Assembly: GCF_001269985.1 (NCBI RefSeq)
Contig: NZ_BBZB01000001.1
Location: 1,736,001 to 1,800,000 of the forward strand
Length of the DNA: 64,000 nucleotides
Direction: 5' to 3'
Source of the DNA: Pseudoalteromonas sp. '520P1 No. 423'
Lineage (GTDB): Bacteria; Pseudomonadota; Gammaproteobacteria; Enterobacterales; Alteromonadaceae
The notes below the pieces were generated by a model. The model had not been told where the DNA came from, did not search any database, and worked only from the letters and a program-made list of their open reading frames with translations. The position numbers and the translations under genes are program-made. This document shows positions 1-9,144 of the stretch, piece by piece; within the stretch, counting starts at the first letter, position 1, and the number at the start of each line of letters is the position of its first letter.

Positions 1-576
1 TAATACTCTGGGATCACGATTAAACAATATAGGCTGAAAAGCGACACGTTTTTCATCTAATGCAACTATATGCACCGCTTTTTCAATGTTACCCGCCAAA
101 GTGCCATTTTCAAAAACAACATCACTGGCGGGGCGTGTCTCCATACTGAGATCAGGTGAACCAATAGAGGCTACGGTATCAAATACGCCTAAAAATTTGA
201 CCTTATGTTTTATTTGGCTAGCAAAGATGCGTGCTATGGCGGCACCTCGACTAAAACCAAAAACAAATATTTCATCACCTTCTTTGTAATGTTTCTCTAC
301 ATCACGTTTAGCTTTAGTGATTATTGATTTTATATCAGAGAATGCAGGTGCAAAAAGAGAGTTAAACGTTTTTTGCAGCCAATTACCATAAGTGCCAACG
401 CCTGAGTAGTAAAAGCTATGCTGGCCATATTCATCGTTGTGAGGTGAGTTAGTTAAACTGCCGCCAAAATAGGCGTGTAACTTTAAGATATTGCTAATGC
501 TTAAATCAACTGCGTAATCCATGCTATCGCTAGGCTCGTTGCACGTGCCATCAAAACAAAAAATAAATTTTTTCAT
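1..576 (-). CDS. DUF2235 (Tle1-like) alpha/beta hydrolase, 5' part only
   Basis: Translating the minus strand from the ATG at 576 gives 192 open codons that run off the left edge. The N-terminus reads MKKFIFCFDGTCNEPSD, the typical start of DUF2235 proteins (FxFDGTxN). Near residue 108 is the nucleophile elbow FGFSRGAA (GxSxG), followed by a VFDTVASIG stretch also usual in this family. Some DUF2235 proteins are type VI secretion phospholipase effectors (Tle1), while others are housekeeping-type hydrolases of unknown substrate. There is no signal peptide. No VgrG, PAAR or immunity gene is visible in the window, so an effector role cannot be claimed. The C-terminal part and the upstream operon partners lie outside. 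Confidence 0.85.
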   Translation of the reverse strand, partial: MKKFIFCFDGTCNEPSDSMDYAVDLSISNILKLHAYFGGSLTNSPHNDEYGQHSFYYSGVGTYGNWLQKTFNSLFAPAFSDIKSIITKAKRDVEKHYKEGDEIFVFGFSRGAAIARIFASQIKHKVKFLGVFDTVASIGSPDLSMETRPASDVVFENGTLAGNIEKAVHIVALDEKRVAFQPILFNRDPRVL

Positions 577-704
577 TTTTAAGTTAGTTATTGTCCGTTA
601 TTTAAACAAGTGTACTTGATAAATAGGCAAGAGTGATAATTTTTATGGCACTTTTTTGTATGTTCTGTATCCTAATAAAAGAATGTGTATGGGTGATTTA
701 AATT

Positions 705-1085
705 TTGAATAAAAAATGTCATATTTTCATAGTGTTTTTTTTATTGATGTCCTTTATTGGTCAGTCAATGGCGAATGCTATGGATTCATGTCAATTTCAA
801 AACGCTAATCATTTAACTGCATCTATGATGTCAGGCATGGATCACGCAATGGATACATCTGATCGGATGTCAGATATGGATCATTCAATGGAGTCTATGT
901 CTAAAATGGATTGCTGTGATGATAATGATCACTTATGTTCAATGAATGGCTGTGTTTCTATGGCTGTTACATCAATTTATGCTTTTTCTCATCTTGATTT
1001 TGCATCACAAAAAATAAATCAATTAAACTTTTTTATATATAGCCAATACCCTTCATCTTTATATCGCCCTCCGCTTAATAGCTAA
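705..1085 (+). CDS. Met/His/Cys-rich periplasmic protein, CopL-like
   Basis: A 126-residue protein starting at TTG (705), the only start that keeps the full signal peptide (MNKKCHIFIVFFLLMSFIGQSMA). The mature part is crowded with possible soft-metal ligands: repeated MDHxM motifs (GMDHAMD, DMDHSME, KMDCC) and several cysteines. The C-terminus (SSLYRPPLNS) resembles the short proteins near copper-resistance genes usually labelled CopL or DUF2946-like. It lies directly upstream of the DUF411 and cusCBA genes on the same strand, so a periplasmic copper-binding or sensing role is likely. The family match rests on composition and context, not on a catalytic motif. Confidence 0.6.
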   Translation: MNKKCHIFIVFFLLMSFIGQSMANAMDSCQFQNANHLTASMMSGMDHAMDTSDRMSDMDHSMESMSKMDCCDDNDHLCSMNGCVSMAVTSIYAFSHLDFASQKINQLNFFIYSQYPSSLYRPPLNS

Positions 1086-1184
1086 TTACAAAATAGATCC
1101 GTCTTAATTTTCTAAATTTATCTTAGAAACACTTTAATTGTATTTAGTGAGTCTTTTTCATCTTGAAAAGTAGCTCAAAACTAT

Positions 1185-1199
1185 GACCAAACTTTGGTC
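1185..1199 (+). promoter_or_regulatory. 15-bp perfect dyad in the leader of the copper-efflux operon
   Basis: GACCAAACTTTGGTC is a perfect inverted repeat (7-bp arms, 1-nt centre) ending 12 bases before the ATG of the DUF411 gene. Its position suggests an operator or a leader hairpin. It does not match the CueR or CopY consensus as I know them, so no regulator is assigned. Confidence 0.35.
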
Positions 1200-1211
1200 T
1201 TTGAAGGCATT

Positions 1212-1706
1212 ATGTATAAATCATTATTTTTATTACTCTCTTTAGCTGCACTTATTGGTTGTGGTAATGACAAACAAACAAATATAACAACACAAATAAG
1301 TCACAGTAAAACACATATAACTGTATATAAACGGGAATCATGTGGCTGTTGTAATGATTGGATCACGCATTTAGATAAAAAGAACTTCTATACACAAGCG
1401 GTTAATGACGAAAACCTGACGCAATTTAAATTAGATAAAGGCATAGCGCCTAGATTTCACTCATGTCATACAGCTGTATCAACAGATGGTTTTGTTTTTG
1501 AGGGCCATATTCCTGCAAAACATATACAAATATTTTTGGCAAATAAACCCGTAGATGCAATTGGCTTAGCCGTACCAGCTATGCCCGCGGGTAGTCCAGG
1601 TATGGAGATGGGTGATAGGTTTACGCCTTATAAAGTACTATTACTTAATAAAGATGGGTCTTATAGCACATTTGCAAATGTTGAAAATCAAAAGGAGCAA
1701 TATTAA
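1212..1706 (+). CDS. DUF411 metal-binding lipoprotein
   Basis: A 164-residue protein. I chose the ATG at 1212 over the upstream TTG at 1194 because it follows a GAAGG ribosome site and begins directly with a lipoprotein signal (MYKSLFLLLSLAALIGC, lipobox LIGC). The mature part has the DUF411 hallmarks: HITVYKRESCGCCNDW with its CGCC metal-binding motif, then SCHTAV, HIPAKHI and GLAVPAMPAGSPGMEMG. DUF411 proteins are thought to bind copper in the periplasm and are often encoded with Cus/Cop efflux genes. Its TAA overlaps the ATG of the next gene (TAATG), so it is translationally coupled to the outer-membrane channel gene. Confidence 0.9.
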   Translation: MYKSLFLLLSLAALIGCGNDKQTNITTQISHSKTHITVYKRESCGCCNDWITHLDKKNFYTQAVNDENLTQFKLDKGIAPRFHSCHTAVSTDGFVFEGHIPAKHIQIFLANKPVDAIGLAVPAMPAGSPGMEMGDRFTPYKVLLLNKDGSYSTFANVENQKEQY

Positions 1707-3127
1707 TGAGTCAAAGAATTTATAATTCAAAAATTAAATGTTTAGCTGCTTTTACTCTTTTAGCTCATTTTAATTTATTGGCATCTTATGAGGTAAGTGA
1801 ATCATTACTTACATTAAGGGTGAGTATTCTTAAAGCGCAAGAAAATGACCCTTGGTTATCTGGTAACCAACATCAACAAGATTCTGTTAACGCTTTAAGC
1901 ATTGCAGCTGGCACATATGAAGATCCAAAAGTATCAATGTCTATGGCAAACTTGCCAACGGATAACTTTAACTTATCTCAAGAGGGCATGACGCAATTTA
2001 AAGTGGCAGTGGCACAAATGCTTCCCCGCGGAGATAGTTTGGCACTTAAACAACAGCAATTAGAATTAAGTTCTCAGCAATATCCATTTCAAAGAGAGAA
2101 TCGAAAAGCTGAGGTCGCAGTGACTGTTGGACAGTTATGGTTAGATACTTTTAGAGTGCAACAAAGCATAAGGTTAATACAAGCTGATCGTGCTTTATTT
2201 GAGCAATTAACTGATGTCGCGCAAGCTAGTTATTCATCAGCGCAAGGTAAAACCCGCCAACAAGATGTGATCAGAGCGCAACTAGAACTAACAATGTTAG
2301 ATGATAGGTTAAATCAGTTATCACAACAGAAAAACCGTTATCAAGGTCAGCTTTCACAATGGCTCGCAGCCAAAAACTTAAATACGACACAATCAGTTAA
2401 TTTTCATGATTTAAATTTAGGGGATTCTTTACCGGAAGTGCTTTTATTAAAAGAAGATATTATTAAATCAAAGAACTGGCTTACACCAGATAAATTGGTC
2501 GAAAACTTTTATCAACATCCAAAGATAATGGCGATTGATAAAAAAATAAATGCCAGTTTACAAGGCATAGCGTTAGCAAAACAAAGTTATGAACCGCAAT
2601 GGGGTGTTAATGCCAGTTATGCCTATCGAGATGATGATCCTATGGGAAATAATCGCGCCCATTTATTTTCCATGGGTATGACATTTGATTTGCCACTATT
2701 TACTGATAATCGTCAAGATCAACAAGTCAGTGCAGCTATATCAAAAACTGAATCTGTTAAAACGGAGCGTTTATTATTACTTAGGCAGCTTATGGGGGCA
2801 TATTCTAGTGGTAAAGGCCGTTTATTAAGATTAGTAGAAAGACAGTCTTTATATAACACTAAGTTACTGCCACAAATACAAGATCAAGCAGAAGCTTCAT
2901 TAACAGCATACACCAATGACGATGGTGATTTTTCAGAAGTTGTTCGGGCTCGTATTGCACAACTTAATGCAAAAATTGAGAGTTTAACGATAGAAACGCA
3001 AATACAAAAAGTGCAATTGGAGTTAAATTATTTATTTGTTAGTCAAGCTAGACAGATGTTGAGTTTTAAGAAAAATAATAATTTAGTCAGTTACAAAAAG
3101 ATGCCAATTACATTAGGAGAGAAATAA
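1706..3127 (+). CDS. cusC: TolC-family outer-membrane efflux channel, CusC type
   Basis: A 473-residue outer-membrane factor with an N-terminal signal (MSQRIYNSKIKCLAAFTLLAHFNLLA) and the long helical repeats of the TolC family; YAYRDDDPMGNNRAHLFSMGMTFDLPLF is the usual beta-strand region before the second helical hairpin. It should form the trimeric exit duct of the tripartite pump encoded here. Its start overlaps the preceding stop, and its stop (TAATG) overlaps the start of the adaptor gene, so DUF411-cusC-cusB are tightly coupled. I see no lipobox, unlike the lipidated E. coli CusC. The specific name comes from the neighbours. Confidence 0.85.
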   Translation: MSQRIYNSKIKCLAAFTLLAHFNLLASYEVSESLLTLRVSILKAQENDPWLSGNQHQQDSVNALSIAAGTYEDPKVSMSMANLPTDNFNLSQEGMTQFKVAVAQMLPRGDSLALKQQQLELSSQQYPFQRENRKAEVAVTVGQLWLDTFRVQQSIRLIQADRALFEQLTDVAQASYSSAQGKTRQQDVIRAQLELTMLDDRLNQLSQQKNRYQGQLSQWLAAKNLNTTQSVNFHDLNLGDSLPEVLLLKEDIIKSKNWLTPDKLVENFYQHPKIMAIDKKINASLQGIALAKQSYEPQWGVNASYAYRDDDPMGNNRAHLFSMGMTFDLPLFTDNRQDQQVSAAISKTESVKTERLLLLRQLMGAYSSGKGRLLRLVERQSLYNTKLLPQIQDQAEASLTAYTNDDGDFSEVVRARIAQLNAKIESLTIETQIQKVQLELNYLFVSQARQMLSFKKNNNLVSYKKMPITLGEK

Positions 3128-4875
3128 TGAATCCAACAATCAAACTTAGTTTAGCTGCAATATTTGGTGGCATCATTTCTTTTGTCATTACATCACAATT
3201 ACTAACACCATCGACTATTAATGAAACGCAAAATGTTGAAAATAAACCTTTGTACTGGGTTGCACCTATGGATGCTAATTACAGAAGAGATAAACCAGGT
3301 CTATCGCCAATGGGCATGGATTTAGTACCTGTTTACGCTAACGGTGCATCAAATTCCGATTCTGGACCGGGGACCATTAAAATTTCTTCTGATGTGGTAA
3401 ATAACTTAGGTGTTAGAACCGGCAAGGCAAAAGTGAGTGAATTACATTTAGGGATTAAAACTGTTGGCTATGTGAAATATAATGAAGACCAATTAGTACA
3501 TATTCACCCAAGAGTTGAAGGTTGGGTTGAAAATTTATTCATCAAAGCATTAGGTGATCCAGTTACTAAAGGTGAACCTCTTTATTCTTTATATTCACCT
3601 GAGCTTGTAAACGCGCAAGAAGAACTTTTGTTGGCGCTAGGTCGTAAAAATAAGCGTTTAGTAAGGGCTGCAGAAGATAGGTTAACGGCATTACAATTAC
3701 CAAAGTCAGCAATAGAAAATATCAAAAAAACAAGAAAAGTGGCGCAAACCATTACCTTTTATGCACCGCAATCTGGTGTTGTTGAAAACTTAAAAATTAG
3801 AGAAGGCTTTTTTGTTAAACCTGGTACGAAAATTATGTCAATCGGTGCATTGAATGAAGTGTGGGTTGAAGCTGAGGTATTTGAAAGGCAAGCAAATCAA
3901 GTGAAAAAAGGCACTTCGGTTACTATGACTTTAGATTACCTACCTGGTCGTGAATGGGTTGGCAAGGTTGATTATATCTATCCAACATTAGATGAGAAAA
4001 CACGCACAGTAAAAGTCAGGCTACGATTTGATAATAAAGATTTAATGCTTAAACCAAATATGTTTGCACAAGTCATTATTCATGCAAAAGGCAGTGAAGC
4101 ATTATTAATTCCAATTGAAGCATTGATAAGAACGGGTAGTCAAGATCGTGTTGTGTTAGCCCTAGGCGAAGGTCAATTTAAATCGGTTGCTGTTAAAGTA
4201 GGTCGTTTTGATGATAAATCTGTAGAGATTATATCTGGCTTAATTGAAGAAGATGACATAGTCACTTCTGCACAGTTTTTACTGGATTCGGAATCAAGTA
4301 AAAGCTCAGATTTTAAACGTATGTATCATGATGAACAACCAAGCTCTGTTTGGGTTGAAGCAAGTATAAATAGCTTGATGGCAAACCATAATATGATCAA
4401 TGTTGATCACCAGCCAGTTAGTGACTGGGATTGGCCACAAATGACAATGGATTTTATGGTATCGCCTAAAGTTGATTTTTCAAGTTTAGAAGTTGATATG
4501 GTTTTACATATTGAAATAACGAAAGATGAAACTGGCAGCTTTGAAATTACCGCTATTCACATTCCCGAGCAGCAAAATGAAAACGCTAATAGCACTGCAA
4601 GTGTTTCAGGTGTGATCAATACAGTAATGGCAAAGCATAAAATGTTGAATATTAGCCGAGGTCCGATTGAAAAGTGGGATCGCCCAGCTGCAACTCTAGA
4701 TTTCATGATCGTAGACGATATTGACATGTCTAAGTTAACTTCAGGTTTGTCAGTAGATTTTACTTTTGAGATTAATAACGGTGAATTTATTATTACTGAG
4801 CTGGTAGTCTCTGAGCATAAAATGATAAATGAACAAGCTATTGCACCTAATTCAGCTGAACACAGTAATCATTAG
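3127..4875 (+). CDS. cusB: CusB-type periplasmic adaptor with two C-terminal CusF-like domains
   Basis: A 582-residue membrane-fusion protein. Residues 5-27 form a membrane anchor or uncleaved signal. Residues 42-71 (YWVAPMD..KPGLSPMGMDLVPVY) match the methionine-containing N-terminal segment of CusB. The lipoyl/hairpin/beta-barrel adaptor body follows to about residue 390. The C-terminus carries two CusF-like domains. The first (about 405-480) keeps the Cu/Ag ligands H428, W436, M439 and M441 (DWDWPQMTMDF). The second (about 490-565) has R511, R519, A522 and L524 in those positions (RPAATLDF). The first could act as a tethered metallochaperone; the second looks structural. The gene overlaps cusC and is 11 bases from cusA. 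Confidence 0.92.
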   Translation: MNPTIKLSLAAIFGGIISFVITSQLLTPSTINETQNVENKPLYWVAPMDANYRRDKPGLSPMGMDLVPVYANGASNSDSGPGTIKISSDVVNNLGVRTGKAKVSELHLGIKTVGYVKYNEDQLVHIHPRVEGWVENLFIKALGDPVTKGEPLYSLYSPELVNAQEELLLALGRKNKRLVRAAEDRLTALQLPKSAIENIKKTRKVAQTITFYAPQSGVVENLKIREGFFVKPGTKIMSIGALNEVWVEAEVFERQANQVKKGTSVTMTLDYLPGREWVGKVDYIYPTLDEKTRTVKVRLRFDNKDLMLKPNMFAQVIIHAKGSEALLIPIEALIRTGSQDRVVLALGEGQFKSVAVKVGRFDDKSVEIISGLIEEDDIVTSAQFLLDSESSKSSDFKRMYHDEQPSSVWVEASINSLMANHNMINVDHQPVSDWDWPQMTMDFMVSPKVDFSSLEVDMVLHIEITKDETGSFEITAIHIPEQQNENANSTASVSGVINTVMAKHKMLNISRGPIEKWDRPAATLDFMIVDDIDMSKLTSGLSVDFTFEINNGEFIITELVVSEHKMINEQAIAPNSAEHSNH

Positions 4876-4886
4876 GGGGATAGCAT

Positions 4887-7800
4887 ATGATAACTTCAAT
4901 TATTAAATGGTCCGTCTATAACCGTTTTTTTGTTTTATTAGCTGCAGCCATCATAGTGCTTGCAGGTCTATATTCTGTAAAAAATACTTCTGTTGATGCC
5001 TTGCCTGATTTATCAGATGTGCAGGTTATTATTAAAACAACTTATCCAGGTCAAGCACCTCAAGTTGTAGAAGACCAAGTAACTTACCCTTTAACAACAG
5101 CTATGTTATCAGTACCAGGGGCACAAACTGTAAGAGGGTATTCATTTTTTGGCGATTCTTATGTGTATGTGATTTTTGATGAAGATACAGACCTTTATTG
5201 GGCGCGTTCACGTGTACTTGAATATCTTTCTCAAGTATCACCTAATTTACCTGGCAATGCCCGACCACAGTTAGGCCCTGATGCAACAGGTGTAGGTTGG
5301 GTATATTTATATGCTTTAGTAGATAAAACGGGGAAAAATGATATAAGTCAGTTGCGTAGTTTACAAGATTGGTTTTTAAAATATGAATTGCAAACCGTTG
5401 CTGGCGTATCTGAAGTCGCTGCTTTAGGCGGTATGGTTAAACAATATCAAGTAAAAGTAGACCCAGATAAATTACGGGCTTTTGGTATTCCTTTATCTCT
5501 AATACAAACTGCAATAAAACAAGGTAATCAAGAAGTTGGGGCATCAGTTGTTGAAATGGCTGAAGCTGAATATATGGTGCGTGCTACGGGCTATATTAAA
5601 AATGAAACAGATTTAGGTAATATTCCATTAGGGGTAAATAAAAATGGTACGCCATTATTATTAAAAGATGTTGCGGATGTCGGCATAGGTCCACAAATGC
5701 GCCGTGGGATCGCTGAACTTAACGGTGAAGGTGAAACCGTAGGTGGCATAATTGTAATGCGTTACGGCGAAAACGCTCAAGAAGTTATAAATGGTGTGAA
5801 AGCTAAGTTAGAGCAACTTAAAAAAGGGCTCCCAAAAGGTGTTGAAGTTGTAACCGTTTACGACCGAAGCGCGCTGATAGAGCGAGCAGTTGAAAATTTA
5901 ACCTTTAAATTACTCGAAGAGTTTGGTGTTGTTGCACTTGTATGTATTGTATTTTTATTTCATGTGCGTTCATCTTTAGTCGCAATTTTTAGTTTACCCG
6001 TAGGCATATTAACAGCATTTATCGTGATGCATATGCAAGGGTTAAACGCCAATATTATGTCTTTGGGTGGTATTGCGATTGCGATAGGCGCCATGGTTGA
6101 TGGTGCGATAGTGATGATAGAAAATATGCATAAACATATGGAACGTACACCATTAACCAAAGAAAATCGTTGGCAGATAGTCGTTGATTCAGCATGTGAA
6201 GTTGGGCCTGCATTATTTTTTAGTTTATTGATCATTACAGTGAGCTTTGTTCCTGTATTTACTTTAGAAGCGCAAGAAGGTCGTATGTTTTCACCTTTAG
6301 CTTTTACTAAAACTTATGCGATGGCAGCATCTGCGGCTTTAGCAATCACATTAGTGCCTGTTTTAATGGGTTACTTTATTCGAGGTAAAGTTTTACCTGA
6401 GCATAAAAACCCAGTAAATCGTGTTTTAACCAGTATTTATTTACCTGCGTTAAAAGCAGTGCTTAATTTTCCAAAAATGACCTTATTTATGGCACTGGTG
6501 TTGTTAGGTGTTGGTTTATACCCAGTGAATAAAATAGGCAGTGAGTTTATACCGCCATTAGATGAAGGCGATATTATGTATATGCCAACGACTTACCCAG
6601 GTATATCTATTGGTCAAGCAAGGCAGTTATTACAACAAACGGATAAGCTAATTTATACCGTGCCAGAAGTGAAAAATGTATTTGGTAAAGTAGGGCGTGC
6701 AGAAACTGCAACCGATCCCGCTCCTTTGACTATGATAGAAACATTTATTCAGTTAAAACCTCAAAGCGAATGGCGAGTGGGTATGACCACAGATAAACTT
6801 AAAGCGCAGTTAGATGCGTTAGTTAAGCTACCTGGGTTAACAAATGCTTGGGTTATGCCAATAAAAACACGAATTGATATGCTCGCTACAGGTATCAAAA
6901 CTCCTGTTGGCATCAAGATCGCAGGTCCTGATTTAGATAAAATTCAACAAATAGGTACGCAATTAGAATCAATTTTAAAAGAAATACCCGGTACTGCATC
7001 AGTTTATGCTGAGCGAGTTGCTGGTGGTCGATATATTAAAGTTGATATTCAACGTGAACAAGCGGCGCGATATGCTTTAAATATCTCCGATATTCAACAA
7101 GTGGTATCAACTGCAATCGGTGGCATGAATGTATCTAAAACCGTAGAGGGTTTAGAGCGTTACCCTATCAATTTAAGGTATCCGCAAGACTATAGGAACT
7201 CTCCTGAAAAGTTGAGGTTACTACCTATTGTTACGCCAACAGGGCAAAGAATTTCATTAAGTGATGTTGCTAATGTATTTGTTGAAGATGGTCCGCCTGC
7301 TATTAAGAGTGAAAATGCACGGTTAAATGGCTGGGCTTTTATCGATATTGAAGGTGTTGATATCGGAAGCTATGTTGAAAATGCGCAAAAATTTGTATCT
7401 GATAAGCTCAAATTGCCAGCTGGGTATTCTATTTCTTGGTCAGGGCAATATGAATATATGTTAAGAGCAAAAGAAAAATTGCAATATGTTGTTCCTTTGA
7501 CCTTATTTATCATATTGTTATTGTTGTATATTAATTTCCGTAATTTTGTTGAAGTAGGCATTATTATGGGTACTTTACCATTGGCAATGGTAGGCAGTAT
7601 TTGGCTAATGTATCTCCAAGGGTTTAATTTTTCAGTTGCCGTAGGGGTTGGATTTATTGCCCTTGCAGGTGTCACCGTTGAGATAGGCGTAATTATGTTG
7701 GTTTATTTAAACCAAGCATATCAAAAGCTATTAGATGATTGCCAAACCAAAGGTCAATCGGTCGATATTGAAAGTTTAAAACAGGTTATTATAGAAGGTG

Positions 7801-8012
7801 CAGGTATGCGAGTTAGGCCTGTTATGATGACAGCTTTGTCTATCATAATAGGTTTGTTGCCTATTTTGTATGGTACAGGAACAGGCTCCGAAGTGATGAG
7901 TCGAATAGCAGCTCCTATGGTGGGTGGCATGTTAAGTGCCATGCTTTTAACATTACTTGTATTACCGGCCATATATTTTGTATGGCGTAAAAATTCGATA
8001 AATAATAATTGA
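4887..8012 (+). CDS. cusA: CusA-type heavy-metal RND transporter (Cu+/Ag+ efflux pump)
   Basis: A 1041-residue RND transporter of the heavy-metal efflux class, with the typical N-terminus (YNRFFVLLAAAIIVLAG), the DALPDLSDVQVII motif after TM1, a central IGAMVDGAIVMIEN segment in TM4 and GFIALAGVTVEIGVIML in TM10. The methionine clamp of E. coli CusA (M573, M623, M672) is conserved at M566, M616 and M665, a constant offset of seven, which supports monovalent copper or silver as substrate. It should work in the inner membrane with the CusB adaptor and CusC channel, driven by protons. It is preceded by a GGGGG ribosome site and is co-oriented with all upstream copper genes. Confidence 0.95.
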   Translation: MITSIIKWSVYNRFFVLLAAAIIVLAGLYSVKNTSVDALPDLSDVQVIIKTTYPGQAPQVVEDQVTYPLTTAMLSVPGAQTVRGYSFFGDSYVYVIFDEDTDLYWARSRVLEYLSQVSPNLPGNARPQLGPDATGVGWVYLYALVDKTGKNDISQLRSLQDWFLKYELQTVAGVSEVAALGGMVKQYQVKVDPDKLRAFGIPLSLIQTAIKQGNQEVGASVVEMAEAEYMVRATGYIKNETDLGNIPLGVNKNGTPLLLKDVADVGIGPQMRRGIAELNGEGETVGGIIVMRYGENAQEVINGVKAKLEQLKKGLPKGVEVVTVYDRSALIERAVENLTFKLLEEFGVVALVCIVFLFHVRSSLVAIFSLPVGILTAFIVMHMQGLNANIMSLGGIAIAIGAMVDGAIVMIENMHKHMERTPLTKENRWQIVVDSACEVGPALFFSLLIITVSFVPVFTLEAQEGRMFSPLAFTKTYAMAASAALAITLVPVLMGYFIRGKVLPEHKNPVNRVLTSIYLPALKAVLNFPKMTLFMALVLLGVGLYPVNKIGSEFIPPLDEGDIMYMPTTYPGISIGQARQLLQQTDKLIYTVPEVKNVFGKVGRAETATDPAPLTMIETFIQLKPQSEWRVGMTTDKLKAQLDALVKLPGLTNAWVMPIKTRIDMLATGIKTPVGIKIAGPDLDKIQQIGTQLESILKEIPGTASVYAERVAGGRYIKVDIQREQAARYALNISDIQQVVSTAIGGMNVSKTVEGLERYPINLRYPQDYRNSPEKLRLLPIVTPTGQRISLSDVANVFVEDGPPAIKSENARLNGWAFIDIEGVDIGSYVENAQKFVSDKLKLPAGYSISWSGQYEYMLRAKEKLQYVVPLTLFIILLLLYINFRNFVEVGIIMGTLPLAMVGSIWLMYLQGFNFSVAVGVGFIALAGVTVEIGVIMLVYLNQAYQKLLDDCQTKGQSVDIESLKQVIIEGAGMRVRPVMMTALSIIIGLLPILYGTGTGSEVMSRIAAPMVGGMLSAMLLTLLVLPAIYFVWRKNSINNN

Positions 8013-8036
8013 TGAAAATTTAGTTAAGGGAACAAA

Positions 8037-8864
8037 ATGAATATTGCGTATTTTGGCAATGATTGGCATATAGGCTGTTTAGAAACATTTAAAAATAATG
8101 GACATACGATTGGCCATATTTTTATAAACTCAGAGCAGCCATTTAATGTAGTGATCCGCCAATACGCATCTGATAATAATATTCCCGTGACGAAGACTAA
8201 GCCTGATGCAAAAACGATTGAAAGCTTATTACTTCAAGGGATTGATTGTTTATTTTCAATAGAATATGCTTGGTTGATCCCTATTTATGACAATCTATCG
8301 GATGTATTTACTATGAACGTGCATCCGAGCATGTTACCTCATGGACGAGGTACAACACCTGTGAGTTGGATTATTAATTCACAAGCGCAACATGCAGGTG
8401 TGACATTTCATAAATTAACGAATGAATTTGATTCTGGTGACATTATTTATCAAAAATCACTTTCATTAGCACAGGATGAATGCTTTGAAACTTTAATGAT
8501 GAAACTTCATTTAACTATTCCGCAATTGTTAAATGAAGTATTAAGTGATTTTGAAAATTTATATCACCAAGCTAAAAAACAAGGTACTGGCAGTACTTGG
8601 CCCAAGATAGAAATAAATGATCGCGTTATCAATTGGAATATGACTACAAACCAGATAAAAGCGCTATCAGCAGCATGTGGCCGGTTTGGAGTTGTAGCGC
8701 GACTTAATAATGAAACCTTATTAGTTAATAACATTGAGCTAGGTCAAATCACACATGAGTATTCAAACGGCACAATAATCAAAGAGGATGACGATACGAT
8801 TGTTGTCTCAGTTAGTGATGGTTTTGTGATCTTAATGAAACGAAATATCATAGAAAGAATATAA
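8037..8864 (+). CDS. Formyltransferase-family protein (Fmt-like), substrate unknown
   Basis: A 275-residue protein of the formyltransferase fold. The catalytic triad known from methionyl-tRNA formyltransferase and GAR formyltransferase is visible: N94 and H96 in NVHPSMLPHGRGTTP, and D132 in EFDSGDII. A short C-terminal domain follows (WPKIEINDRVINWNMTTNQIKALSAACGRFG), similar to the OB-like tail of Fmt. It is too short and divergent to be the housekeeping Fmt; relatives use N10-formyl-THF on amino sugars or other small amines. It starts 25 bases after cusA with an AAGGGAAC ribosome site and may be co-transcribed with it. Its last 28 codons are repeated downstream. Confidence 0.8.
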   Translation: MNIAYFGNDWHIGCLETFKNNGHTIGHIFINSEQPFNVVIRQYASDNNIPVTKTKPDAKTIESLLLQGIDCLFSIEYAWLIPIYDNLSDVFTMNVHPSMLPHGRGTTPVSWIINSQAQHAGVTFHKLTNEFDSGDIIYQKSLSLAQDECFETLMMKLHLTIPQLLNEVLSDFENLYHQAKKQGTGSTWPKIEINDRVINWNMTTNQIKALSAACGRFGVVARLNNETLLVNNIELGQITHEYSNGTIIKEDDDTIVVSVSDGFVILMKRNIIERI

Positions 8865-9118
8865 AAATGCTTTGTTTTATAAGCAAAACGGAGCATATAA
8901 GCATCAAAGAGGATGATGATACTATTGTTGTCGCAGTTAGCGATGGTTTTGTGATCTTAATGAAACGAAATATCATAGAAAGAATATAAAAATGCTTTGT
9001 TTTATAAGCAAAACGGAGCATATAAGCATCAAAGAGGATGATGATACTATTGTTGTCGCAGTTAGTGATGGTTTTGTGATCTTAATGAAACGAAATATTA
9101 TAGAAAGAATATAAAAAA
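8778..9118 (+). repeat. 125-bp tandem repeat built from the 3' end of the formyltransferase gene
   Basis: Two complete 125-bp units (8778-8902, 8903-9027) and a third, partial one (9028 to about 9118) stand head to tail. Unit 1 contains the last 28 codons of the formyltransferase gene, its stop and 38 bases of downstream sequence. Units 2 and 3 repeat this almost exactly. They share with each other several differences from unit 1 (GAT GAT ACT ... GCA for GAC GAT ACG ... TCA), so unit 3 was probably copied from unit 2 or the reverse. The repeated pieces have no start codon of their own. The array forms the leader of the following PepSY gene. Confidence 0.95.
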
Positions 9119-9144
9119 TACTTTGTAGTGAAAAAGAATAAGGG

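Noticed and set aside
5960..7972. Three minus-strand frames inside cusA
   Set aside because: They are shadows of the conserved RND gene and have no ribosome sites or known motifs.
8778..9118. CRISPR-like array
   Set aside because: The repeats are 125 bp, directly adjacent with no spacers, and copy a coding sequence.
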